Shown here one piece after another: positions 15,001 through 24,504 of a stretch of DNA of 64,000 nucleotides. The position numbers were made by a program, and so were the translations under genes. Source of the DNA: Xestospongia bergquistia. Its lineage: Eukaryota; Porifera; Demospongiae; Haplosclerida; Petrosiidae. The notes under the pieces are model-generated. The model was given only the letters and a program-made list of their open reading frames with translations. It did not search any database and had not been told where the DNA came from. The stretch spans positions 4,216,001-4,280,000 of the forward strand of contig OZ014416.1 of assembly GCA_963965975.1 (NCBI GenBank), written 5' to 3'. Every line of letters starts with the position of its first letter. Position 1 is the stretch's first letter.

Positions 15001-17054
15001 GAAGGTTTAGACTATTGAGTTAAGTGTATGAAGTAAGGTGCTCAGTTTAAAGGACTTAATGGGACTAACTAGAGAAACTGCTGCTAACAGTTTCGTAAGT
15101 TTGTTTGCATTAACACTCTAAAGTCTTTAAGTTAAAGAGTTTAGAAGGTTTACACTATTTATTGATGTTGATAGAGTAAACTGCACAGTCTAAGGGACTT
15201 TATGGCACTAATTAAATAAACAGCTATAAACAGTTTAGTAAGTTTTTTTGCATTAACGCTCTGAAGATTTAAATTAAAGACTTTAGAAGGTTTAGACTAT
15301 TGAGTGAATTTTACAAAGTACACACTCAATCTAAAGAATTTAATGGGACTAAGTAAGTACACTGCTATTAACAGTTTAGAAAATTTGTTTGCATTAACGC
15401 TCTAAAGTCTTTAAGTTAAAGACTTTAGAAAGTTTAGACTATTGAGTGAATTTTATAAAGTAAACTGCTCAGTCTGAAGGACTTAATGGGACTAACTAAA
15501 CAAACTGCTACTAACAGTTTAGTAAGTGTTTTTGCATTAACGCTCTAAAGTCTTTAAGTTAAACACTTTATAAGGTTTTGGCTATTGACTGAAGTTTATA
15601 AAGTAAAATGTTCACTATAAAGGTCTTGATGGCACTAACTAAATAAACAGCTATTAACAGTTTAGTAAGTTGGTTTGCATTAATGCTCTAAAGTCTTTAA
15701 GTTAAAGACTTTAGAAGGTTTAGACTATTGAGTGAAGTTTATAAAGTAAACTGCTCGGTATAAAGGTCTTTATGGCACTAACTAAATAAACAGCTATTAA
15801 ATTTTTGGCAAGTTTGTTTGCATTAACGGTCTAAAGTCTTTAAGTTAAAGACTTTAGAAGGTTTAGACTATTGAGTGAAGTTTATAAAGAAAACTGCTCA
15901 GTCTAAAGGACTTAATGGGACTAACTAAATAAACTGCTACTAACATTTTAGTAAGTTTGTTTGCATTAATGCTCTAAAGTGTTTAAGTTAAAGACGTATA
16001 AAGGTTTAGACTATTGAGAGAAGTTTCTAAAGTAAACTGCTGAGTATAAAGGTCTTTATAGCACTAACTAAATAAACAGCTATTAAATGTTTAGTAAGTT
16101 TTTTGCATTAACGCTTTAAAGTCTTTAAGTTGAAGACTTTAGGAGTTTTAGACTTTTGAGTGAAGTTTATAAAAAAAACTGCTCAGTCTAAAGGACTTAA
16201 TGTGACTAACTAAACAAACTGCTACTAACAGTTTAGTAAGTTGGTTTACATTAACTGTCGAAAGTCTTTAATTGAAAGACTTTAAAGGTTTAGACTATTG
16301 AGTGAATTTTATAAAGTAATTTGCTAAGTCTAACGGACTTAGTGCAACTAACTAAATAACCTGCAATTAACAGTTTAGTAAGGTTGCTTGCATTAAGTGT
16401 CTAAAGTCTTTAATTTAAAGACTTTAGAAGGTTTAGACTATTGAGTGAATTTTATGAAGTAAGTTGCTCCGTCAAAAGGACTAATAGGACTATCTCATCA
16501 AGCTGCTACTAACAGTTTAGTAAGTTGTTTTGCATTAACGCTCTAAAGTCTTTAATTTAAAGAGTTTAGAAGGTTTAGACTATTGAGGGAATTTTATAAA
16601 GTAAACTGTTCAGTCTTAAGGACTTAATGGCACTAAATAAATAAACTGCAATGAACAGTTTAGTAAATTGGTTTGCATTAACGCTCTAAAGCCTTTAATT
16701 TAAAGACCTTAGAAGGTGTAGACTATTGAGTGAAGTTTATAAAGTAAACTGCTAGGTCTAATGGTGTTAATGGGACTAACTCAACAAGCTGCTACTAACA
16801 GTTCAGTAAGTTGGTTTGTATTAACGCTTTAAAGTCTTTAATTTAAAGACTTTAGAATGTTTACACTATTGAGTGAAGTTTATAAAGTAAACTGCTCAGT
16901 CCATAGGACTTAATGGGACTAACTAAATAATCTGCAATTAACAGTTTAGTAAGTTTGTGTGCATTAACTCTCTAAAGTCTTTAATTTAAAACTTTATAAG
17001 GTTTAGACTATTGAGTGAAATTTATAAAGTAAACTGCTCAGTCTAAAGGACTTA
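1..17054. repeat. 143 bp tandem satellite array, about 119 copies
   Basis: The same unit recurs head to tail with a period of 143 bp (GAAGGTTTAGAC starts at 1, 144 and 287). Each unit carries a near-perfect dyad, arms AAAGTCTTTAA and TTAAAGACTTT around one central base (first at 120-142), then GAAGGTTTAGACTATT, a stretch near AGTCTAAAGGACTT, and an imperfect dyad around AACAGCTATTAACAGTTT. Units differ by scattered substitutions, and named subtypes recur (GCTCTAAA, GCTATAAA, GCAATAAA, GCTCTAATG after TTAACGC or TTAAC). No open frame of useful length crosses it. The array runs off the left edge of the window. A near-nucleosomal unit with a dyad resembles centromeric or heterochromatic satellites, but function is inference only. 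Confidence 0.97.
14700..17054. repeat. Diverged right flank of the 143 bp satellite
   Basis: From about 14.7 kb units become visibly more divergent: TATTGAGAGAAG becomes TATTGAGTGAAG, GGCACTAACTAAATAAACAGC becomes GGGACTAACTAAACAAACTGC, and small indels shorten or lengthen units. Many units near the end use TTTAATTTAAAG in the dyad centre. This is the expected edge decay of a satellite homogenised toward its interior, so the active centre of the array lies to the left or outside the window. Confidence 0.85.
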
Positions 17055-17076
17055 GAGTCGAAAATCAATGGACGGA
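17055..17076 (+). repeat. Left terminal inverted repeat of the pogo element
   Basis: The left end reads GAGTCG-N4-TCAATG-N2-CGGA. The reverse complement of the right end reads GAGGCG-N4-TCAATG-N2-CGGA; 15 of 22 positions agree and spacing is conserved. It is preceded directly by the TA duplication. Confidence 0.85.
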
Positions 17077-18372
17077 AAAAATCTATTTTCAGACACTTTT
17101 TCTTCTAAAAATTTGAAGATAGCTTATTGCTTCCATACAATGTGGCTCTTTGTTATGCTCAATGAATACACTTTCCTTGCACAGTTTCCTAACTAAACTC
17201 CGTGTTGTGAACGAGCTCCGTTTTTGGTGCTTTTACAGACTTGAATGTATTCGCGGGGAACGTGGTATGATTTGGCGGAGAACACAACCTTAAGTCTAAA
17301 CGTTAGCTAGGAGTTTTCTGTCAGTTTCTGAGTCTTTCTCTTTCTATCAACTAAATCTACCTCAACTTAAACCTTAGGCAGGACTCTCTTGTATTAACTA
17401 TCGTGGAAAGAATCAAACATGGTAATTTGTGATAATGTATAGATGTCAATGTGGAAGACTTGATGGCTTGAGCTATGTGTTTGTAATACCTTAGTCAACC
17501 CTGGCCATTTTAGTGATTAGTAAATATGTCTGTAATAACAGAGTCAGTTCACTTTTTAATAATAAGAGTGTTGTACTAGGGCTTAATAGCTGCTTGACTT
17601 TATGACTAACTTTACTGTAAGTAGGTAAACATGTGATAGATATTTGGTTTATAATAATCTGAGTGAAATAAATTTTTAAATGATAATCAATTAACTATAT
17701 GACAATATTATTGTTTTTAATACCTTTGAGAAAAAAAGATAAAGTCATCACATAAACTAAAATATGTCATAGACCATTTATTATACTATAGGTATGATGT
17801 CATAGTCACAAAAATAGGAGGAAGGGTAGGCAGATAACATGTTAAAGTCACTAGTCATTATTTTGATAGAGAAATGAGTTCTAATGAGTTGCTTATTCAA
17901 AATTCATGATATGATCAAAGGCTCTAAATAATTGCAGTATATAGTTATATCACATATAGTCATTGGTGCAATGTATAGTCTTTGTTATGAAGTAGAGAAG
18001 AGATGTATACCTTCAAGCATACTAGTAGACATATCTGCCTTACTTATTTGTTTTCATCTGGTCTTATTGAATCTTCAGAATGCAATAGTCCACTACAATG
18101 AGCTAGAGTCTTTCTATGTTTTATACATAACTATGAGTCTCTCTACAAAGCTATGACAATTAGTATAAGATTGTGAAAAACCTTTGTACAAATGACTTAT
18201 TGCAAACCATAAAGTTTATGTGCTTAATTGGGTGCTGAGACAATTAATTGTTTGAAAACATGCAAGTCCTTTTTTAAGTGCCTCTGACATGACTCTATTT
18301 TTCTTTGTTTATATATGATTTATTATGTTATAGTTACATCTTCTTTAATAGCCTAGGTTATCCTCTGGAGGA
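17077..18372. other. 5' noncoding part of the pogo element
   Basis: About 1.3 kb of AT-rich sequence between the left TIR and the first recognisable transposase codons. Short open frames here (for example 17932-18156) have no recognisable domains. It probably holds the promoter, 5' leader and a first intron. A TAG at about 18349-18351 just before the coding block could be a splice acceptor, but I cannot place the first exon or start codon. Confidence 0.55.
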
Positions 18373-20385
18373 AAAAAGCCAAGGAATAGGCACTACAAGC
18401 GGTGGAGTGAGACCCAGTTACGTATAGCAGCAAAGAACGTGGCTAAAGGACGATTTACTCTTAGAAAAGCTGCTGAAATGTATAATGTGCCAAAGTCAAG
18501 ATTATGGGACAGAGTGTCCGGTAATGTCTCTTTTGGTGCTCACAGTGGACCCCCTCGATACTTAAATGACATTGAAGAAGAAGAACTAGTAACATTTTTG
18601 GTAGGTTCAGCTAAAATTGGCTTCGCTCGGACAAAGGAACAAGTTCTTTGTATTGTTAGAGCAGCACTAGCAAAGAAACGTCAATGTGAAGTTGAAGATG
18701 TCAATGTCATTACTGGTTGGTGGGGCTCATTTGTGAAGCGGCATCCAAAACTACGATTAAGATATGGATCCAAATTAGCATATCGTAGAGCTATTGCAGC
18801 TAACCCAGATGTCATAAATCGATATTTTGACTTGCTTGAAGAAACATTGAAGTCTAATAATTTGCTTGAATGACCAATGCTGATTTTTAACTGTGATGAG
18901 AGCGGGTTCCCATTGGAACATAAACCTGGCAAAATAATTGGAGTACAAGGTCAGAGAGATATTTCCTGTATTACTAGTGGTGATAAAGCCCAAATTACTG
19001 TTTTGTCAGCATGCAGTGCTTCTGGTTACCTTTTGCCTCCGATGATAATTTTTGATCGGAAAAAACTTAAGCCCAATTTTACAAAAGGAGAAATCTCAGG
19101 TACTGCATAAGGGGTGTCTAAAAATGGATGGATAGATTCCGAATTGTTTCAGGAATGGTTTACTAATCACTTCTTACTTCACATCCCTCCACAGCGACCC
19201 ATCTTGTTACTCCTGGATGGACATTCTTCACATTACCAACCTCAATTGATCAGGACAGCTGCTGCAAATCAGATCATCTTATTTTGCTTGCCACCTCATA
19301 CAACTCATTTGTGTCAACCATTGGACAGGTCATGTTTTAGCCCCTTAAAAAAGGCATACAATAATGAGTGTCATCTCTACATGTCCTGTAATCCTGGGAA
19401 AGCTGTTAATAGATTTAATTTCACCGAAACGTTTAGTCGAGCCTGGACAAAGGCGATGACACCAGCTAATATTGTTGCTGGGTTTAGATCCACTGGTATA
19501 TACCCCCTCAACCGGTATGCAGTATTACGTTACTTGCAACTTGAGGAGGATGGGAAAATAGATATGATAACCTCCAAGATGAGACTGTTTCTTCCTCTGT
19601 ATAGCCCAGCTAAATCTCATCCTCATACCTGTATTACTTCCGATAGTGAAAGCATTGATTATTATGAGAAAGACACTTGTAGTGAAGACAGTACCTGTGG
19701 TTACTATGGTAACTTTTCTGAAGACGAAGATTACATTACAAAAGTTCAGCCATCTACTCTTCATGATTTTCTTACTTTACCTCAGCTACCAAGTAATGAG
19801 AAAAAGACAAACCACAGTGCTCGTGTTTTAACAAGTTCTGAAAATCTTCAGTTGATAAGAGAAAAAGAAATGAAGAAAGCAGATTAATTAAAAGCTAAAG
19901 ATCTTAGAAAGCAACAGCGAGAAAAGAAGGCAATGGAACGAGAACAGAAAAAGAAAAGGTAGAGGAGAGAAAGCTTAAAAGAGCAGTTGAAAAAGCCGAG
20001 AAAGAGAGACAAAAGAAAGAAAAAAAACAAAGTGAACAGAGTACATCAAAATTTGATTTTACAGAAGAAAGCACAGTCGGTTTTCTAGGAAGTATGAGAA
20101 TGGTTATGATCTACCTGACATCAGATATGAAAAATGGAAAAAAATATTTCATCCTGAAGAATTATCTTTAGATGCTACAGCATGTAAATCCAGTGATGGA
20201 GACATCAGTCTCAGTGAAGTAGATGAGAATAGTAAGTGATACAGCCTGAGGTTAATTATACTTTGAATTTATGGCTTGCTATTTTAGAAAGTGCACTAGA
20301 ACAGTCACCCAAAGTTCTCAAATTTCCAGTATGTGTAATGTATATATATATTTTAGTATTTTTGAGTTAATTATCCTTGTTACAG

Positions 20386-21040
20386 GGAGGAAGAGATGTA
20401 CCAGAAGTACTAGCAAGAGAAGTGAAGAAGAGATAGGACTCTATGAATATGACAAGAATGGACTCAGTGATAATGGTATGTGACATTATATTATAATTAA
20501 CCCTTTAATAGTGGCTTGCCATTTTAGAAACTACACTAGAGCAGTCAAAGACATTACCTAAAAATTCTCAAATTTCCAGTATGTTTAATGTATATATATT
20601 GAAGTATTTTAAAGTTAATTATCCTTGTTACAGGGAGGAAGAGATGTACCAGAAATACTAGCAAGAGAAGTGAAGAAGAGATAGGACTCAACGAATATGA
20701 CAAGAATGGACTCAGTGATAATGGTATGTGCATTATGTTATAATTAACCCTTTAATAGTGGCTTGCCATGTTAGAAACTACACTAGAGCAGTCAAAGACA
20801 TTACCTAAAAATTCTCAAATTTCCAGTATGTGTAATGTATATATATTGAAGTATTTTAAAGTTAATTATCCTTGTTACAGGGAGGAAGAGATGTACCAAA
20901 AGTACTAGCAAGAGAAGTTAAAAAAAGATAAGACTCAGTGAATATGACAAGAATGGACTCAGTGATAATGGTATGTGACATTATACTATAATTAACCCTT
21001 TAATAGTGGCTTGCCATTTTAGAAACTACACTAGAGCAGT
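20386..21040 (+). repeat. Tandem triplication of one exon plus intron inside the pogo transposase gene
   Basis: The exons at 20386-20475, 20634-20723 and 20881-20970 are each exactly 90 nt, preceded by CTTGTTACAG and followed by GTATGT. Repeat periods are 248 and 247 bp and the intervening introns are also alike. A fourth, partial intron copy follows to about 21040. The exon begins and ends in phase 1, so any number of copies keeps the frame. Copies 1 and 2 are open and encode a charged peptide (RKRCTRSTSKRSEEEIGL...NGLSDN). In copy 3 a GAA codon has become TAA, so it is broken. Confidence 0.92.
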
Positions 21041-21111
21041 CAAAGAATAACCTGACAACCAGTATGAAAATATTCACAATATAATAATACAATTCATGTA
21101 TTTCATTACAG

Positions 21112-21266
21112 AAAAACTATCAGCATGTTCTAATAATTTATGTTTTCACACTAAAGCGACTAATTGGGTGGAATGTGAAAAATGTTTCCAGTGGTACCAC
21201 ATGGTATGTGTTGGGATCAAGAAAGAAAAATCTCTAAATTTTGTTTGTTTTATGTGTGACATATAA
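21112..21266 (+). other. Terminal exon encoding a PHD-like zinc finger
   Basis: The exon follows TTTCATTACAG and starts with two bases completing the phase-1 codon left by the triplicated exon. The cysteine and histidine spacing is C-x4-C, then W and E before C-x2-C, then WYH-x2-C and finally C-x2-C, with the stop two codons later. This is the C4-H-C3 pattern of PHD fingers, including the conserved W before the H. The frame is intact in this exon even though upstream exons are broken. PHD-like ends are known in pogo/Tigger-like transposases of several invertebrates and may bind chromatin; binding here is inference. Confidence 0.82.
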
Positions 21267-21328
21267 TAATTAACTACTAGACTTTTTGTAGTAAAATTAT
21301 TTTTTTATGCACAGTGAATTTGAATAAT

Positions 21329-21334
21329 TAATAA
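21329..21334 (+). promoter_or_regulatory. Polyadenylation signal AATAAA of the pogo gene
   Basis: AATAAA lies 63 bases after the stop of the PHD-like exon, in AT-rich sequence. Its position fits the 3' end of the transposase transcript. Confidence 0.5.
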
Positions 21335-21701
21335 ACAGTATTTGTGATTGTCAAATTTGAGTTAATAAATATCAAGAACTTATCACCTACTTTAGAAAAG
21401 AACTTCTCTTAAATGTCCGTTTATTCGTCCATGAGTTCATGTTTTCATAGAGATGTATATTTAGAACTGTAAGTAGAAATTTCTCCAAATTTTGACAGTT
21501 AATTCTTTACATATTATATACTGTTCAAAAGCAGAGATAACGTTCAAGCTATAATTGTTATCAAGATATGGTCATCGTTCAAATCTACATAAGAATGTCC
21601 GTTTTATCATGATCTCAAGTGTACAGGATATATGCTTGTAAATTGTGCAAAAAGATTTTTTTTTCAGTATATTCTTTGCAATAACTATATGATGGATTGG
21701 G

Positions 21702-21738
21702 GCACTCGAAGCTGGTGTCGAAAGTCAGCTTCGAATGC
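21702..21738. repeat. Subterminal hairpin near the right end of the pogo element
   Basis: GCACTCGAAGCT (21702-21713) and AGCTTCGAATGC (21727-21738) are reverse complements at 11 of 12 positions with a 13-base loop, about 57 bases inside the right end. I see no counterpart at the left end. Confidence 0.7.
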
Positions 21739-21773
21739 TCTGTTTATTTAAAAACAGTAAAAACACCAGAGTG

Positions 21774-21795
21774 TCCGATCATTGAGCCACGCCTC
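21774..21795 (-). repeat. Right terminal inverted repeat of the pogo element
   Basis: Read on the minus strand it gives GAGGCG-N4-TCAATG-N2-CGGA, matching the left end in 15 of 22 positions, and is followed directly by the second TA. Confidence 0.85.
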
Positions 21796-22323
21796 TAATG
21801 GGACTAACTAAATAAACTGCAATTAACAGTTTAGTAAGTTGGTTTGCATTAATGCTCTAAAGTCTTTAAGTTGAAGACTTTAGAAGGTTTAGACTATTGA
21901 GTGAAGTTTATAAAGTAAACTGCACAGTCTAAAGGACTTAATGTGACTAACTAAATAAAGTGCAATTTACAGTTTAGTAAGTTGGTTTGCTTTAACGCTT
22001 TAAAGTCTTTACTTTTAAGACTTTAGAAGGTTTAGACTATTGCGTGAAGATTATAAAGTAAATTGTTCAGTCTAAAGGACTTAATGGGACTAACTAAAGA
22101 AACTGCTATTAACAGTTTAGTAAGTTGGTTTGCATTAAGGGTCTAAAGTCTTTAATTTAAAGACTTTAGAAGGTTTAGACTATTGAGTGAAGTTTATAAA
22201 GTAAACTGCTCAGTCTAAAAGAGTTAACGTTACTAACTAAATAAACTGCAATTAACATTTTAGTAAGTTGGTTTGAATTAACGCTCTAAAGTCTTTAATT
22301 TAAAGACTTTAGAAGGTTTAGAC
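21796..22323 (+). repeat. Satellite array resumed, same orientation as 1-17054
   Basis: About 3.7 units of the diverged edge subtype (GGGACTAACTAAATAAACTGC, TTTAATTTAAAG dyad) continue the unit interrupted at 17054. At 22320-22323 the text GGTTTAGACT is joined directly to a reverse-complement unit. Confidence 0.95.
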
Positions 22324-23715
22324 TGTTAATGCAAACAAAGTTAATAAGCTGTTAATGGCAGTTTATTTACTTAGTCCCTTTAAGTCCCTTAGTCTCAGCA
22401 GTTTATTTTATAAACTAAACTCAATAGTCTAAACCTTCTAAAGTTTTTAAATTAAAGACTTTAGTGCTTAAATACAAACCAACTTAATAAACCGTTAATT
22501 GATGTTTATTTAGTTAGTCCCTTTAAGTCCTTTAGTCTGAGCAGTTTCCTTTTTAAAGTACACCCAATAGTCTAAACCTTCTAAAGTCTTTAAATTAAAG
22601 ACTTTAAAGCGTTAATGCAAACAAACTTAATAAACTGTTAATGGTAGTTTATTTAGTTAGTCGTTTTAAGGCCTTTAGTCTCAGCAGTTTATTTTATAAC
22701 CTTAAGTCAATAGTCTAAACTTCTAAAGTATTTAAATTAAAGACATTAGAGCGTTATTGGAAACAAACTTGATAAAATGTTAATTCCAGTTTATTTAGTT
22801 AGTCCCTTTAAGTCTTTTATTTTGAGCAGTTTACTTTATAAAATTCACTCAATAATCTAAACCTTCTAAAGTCTTTAAATTAAAGACTTTAGAGCATTAA
22901 TGCAAACAAACTTAATAAACTGTTAATGGCAGTTTATTTAGTTAGTCGGTTTAAGTCCTTTAGTCTTTGCAGTTTACTTAATAAACTGAAATCAATAGCC
23001 TAACCCTCTTAAAGTCTTTAAATTAAAGACTTGAATGTTTTAATACACACCAACTTAGTAAACAATTAATTGCAGCTTATTTGGTTGGTCCCTTTAACTC
23101 CTTTAGTCTGAACAGATTACTTTAGAAAGTTCACTCAATAGTCTAAACCTTCTAAAGTCTTTAAATTAAAGACTTTAGAGCATTAATGCAAACAAACTCG
23201 ACAAACTGTTAATGGCAGTTTACTTAGTTAGTCCCTTTAAGTCCTTCAGTCTGAGCAGTTTACTTTTTAAAATTTACTCAACAGTCTAAACCTTCTAAAG
23301 TCTTTAATTTAAAGATTTAAAATTGTTATTGCAAACAAACTTAATAAACTGTTAATGGCAGTTTACTTAGTTAGTCCCTTTAAGTCCTTTAGTCTGAGCA
23401 GTTTACTATTTGAAATTTACTCAACAGTCTAAGCCTTCTGAAGTCTTTAAATTAAAGACTTAGACTGTTAATGCAAACAAAGTTAATAAGCTGTTAATGG
23501 CAGTTTATTTACTTAGTCCCTTTAAGTCCCTTAGTCTCAGCAGTTTATTTTATAAACTAAACTCAATAGTCTAAACCTTCTAAAGTCTTTAAAATAAAGA
23601 CTTTAGAGCATTAATGCGAAGAAACTAAATATATTGTTAATGGCAGTTTATTTATTTAGTCCCTTTAAGTCCTTTAGTCCTAGCAATTTACTTTATAAAG
23701 TTAACTCAATAAAAT
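22324..23715 (-). repeat. Satellite units in inverted orientation
   Basis: From GTTAATGCAAAC onward units read as the reverse complement of the main array (AAACCTTCTAAAGTCTTTAA, TTTATTTAGTTAGTCCC), about 9.7 units. A stretch of roughly 120 bases starting at GACTGTTAATGC is repeated almost unchanged at 22321 and 23463, 1142 bp apart, close to eight units. Confidence 0.93.
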
Positions 23716-24045
23716 GCAAAGTGCTTAGACTAAAGGACTTAAAGAAACTAACTAAATGAACAGCAGTGAACATTTTTTAATTAAACTGCCTAGGTTAAAG
23801 GACTCAGAGAGTATAACTCAATAAACTGCAATTGACAGTTTATTAAGTTCATTTCCATTAAATCTTGAAACTCTTTAATTTAAAGGATTGTTAGGGTTTA
23901 CAGTATTTTGGTAAACTTAACAATGCGAACTACTTACAATAATGGGTTTATACTTACCACTGCAAACTATTTGCAATAAAGGCTTAAAGACATTTAGTCT
24001 ATCAACTGGAATAGAGTCTTCTATTGCTAAAATGTATATTTTAAT
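23716..24045. repeat. Heavily decayed satellite remnants
   Basis: Fragments such as GACTAAAGGACTTAAAG, AACTAACTAAATGAAC and ATAAACTGCAATTGACAG show two or so plus-orientation units that have lost the regular period. No gene is visible. After about 23960 similarity disappears. Confidence 0.65.
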
Positions 24046-24400
24046 GTGTATATTTTTTGTGGAAATTGCAGTTTTTTAAAAACTTTTTTCTATGTTTTTG
24101 GTGCCAAAATATACAAGTCCTAATTTTTTTTGTGCCAAAAATATGTGTTTTAACCCTTGTTTAAAACTTTTTTGGCAGCAAAATGTGTCAGTTGTCACAG
24201 CCTCTTTAAAAAGCATTTTAGTGCGAAAATTGCACATGTTTTAAATCCTTTTGCTAATTTTTTTAGGTGCCCAAAATGCCGATATTTGAAAACCCATTTC
24301 GCTAAAAAAAGAAACAGGTATTTATGTGAACCCTTTAACGGGTGGTTGCGTAATTATGAGCAGGCGGATGCAATTATTGAGTAGGTGGAATCGCAATTTT
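24046..24400. repeat. AT-rich block with repeated GTGCCAAAA-type motif
   Basis: Short degenerate units built on GTGCCAAAATATAC and TTTTAACCC recur every 50 to 70 bases (24100, 24130, 24173, 24222, 24266). The open frame at 24157-24384 follows these repeats and has no recognisable domain, so I do not call it a gene. Similar units appear again at 29780-30060. Confidence 0.55.
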
Positions 24401-24504
24401 GCACAGTAACTATTACCGAGGCACCTGGACTGTTTTTCGAAAGCAAGAACGTGAATATGATTGCAATCACTGGTTTGTAAAGCTATCAACATGGCTAAAG
24501 CGTC

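Larger units (their letters stand above)
18373..21266 (+). pseudogene. Pogo-type transposase gene, decayed, with C-terminal PHD-like finger
   Basis: Main exon, frame of position 18373. An N-terminal psq/CENP-B-like helix-turn-helix is recognised by RWSETQL, GRFTLRKAAEMYNVPKS and LWDRVSG, followed by a second DNA-binding region (GFARTKEQV through WWGSFVKRHPKL). The DDE domain has FNCDESGFP near 18890, LLLDGHSSHY near 19210 and CQPLDRSCFSPLKKAY near 19320, giving the three acidic residues D, D, D of this family. In-frame stops lie at 18871-18873, 19108-19110 and 19885-19887. After a charged coiled-coil-like tail there are frame changes near 19960 and 20090, then a family-typical YENGYDLPDIRYEKW block ending at a GTAAGT donor at about 20231. 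Downstream come the triplicated 90-nt exon and a PHD-like exon with stop at 21264-21266. The protein would cut and paste the element. No initiator ATG is seen in the main exon, so the start may lie in an upstream exon. Confidence 0.9.
17055..21795 (+). mobile_element. Pogo-type (Tc1/mariner superfamily) DNA transposon, 4.74 kb, inserted in the satellite
   Basis: The satellite text is interrupted in mid-unit: it ends ...GGACTTA at 17054 and resumes TAATGGGACTAAC at 21796. Removing the insert and one TA restores an ordinary unit, so TA at 17053-17054 and 21796-21797 is the target-site duplication, the hallmark of Tc1/mariner/pogo insertion. The ends form imperfect TIRs (17055-17076 against 21774-21795). 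Inside is a plus-strand transposase gene with psq-type helix-turn-helix, CENP-B-type DNA-binding and DDE nuclease regions. In-frame stops and frameshifts show the copy is dead. Both ends survive, so the copy is structurally complete. Confidence 0.93.

Noticed and set aside
1..17054. The regular 143 bp array as a CRISPR array
   Set aside because: There is no alternation of constant repeats with unique spacers; the whole unit is conserved. The genome is also clearly eukaryotic.
17932..18156. 74-codon open frame upstream of the pogo transposase as a second element protein
   Set aside because: It lacks a standard ATG in context, has no recognisable domain, and lies in the AT-rich leader; chance is sufficient.
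20490..20633. The intron text TTAACCCTTTAATAG in the triplicated segment as a tiny piggyBac-type element
   Set aside because: It starts like a piggyBac end, but no inverted counterpart or TTAA-flanked right end is visible, and the whole intron is duplicated with the exon.
1..21795. A CENP-B box in the satellite linked to the pogo-type (CENP-B-related) transposase
   Set aside because: I looked for a TTCG...A..CGGG-like motif in the units and found none. Pogo insertion in a satellite alone does not make a centromere system.
24157..24384. Open frame with several cysteines as a small zinc-binding protein
   Set aside because: The cysteines come from the periodic AT-rich repeat, spacing is irregular, and there is no splice or promoter context.
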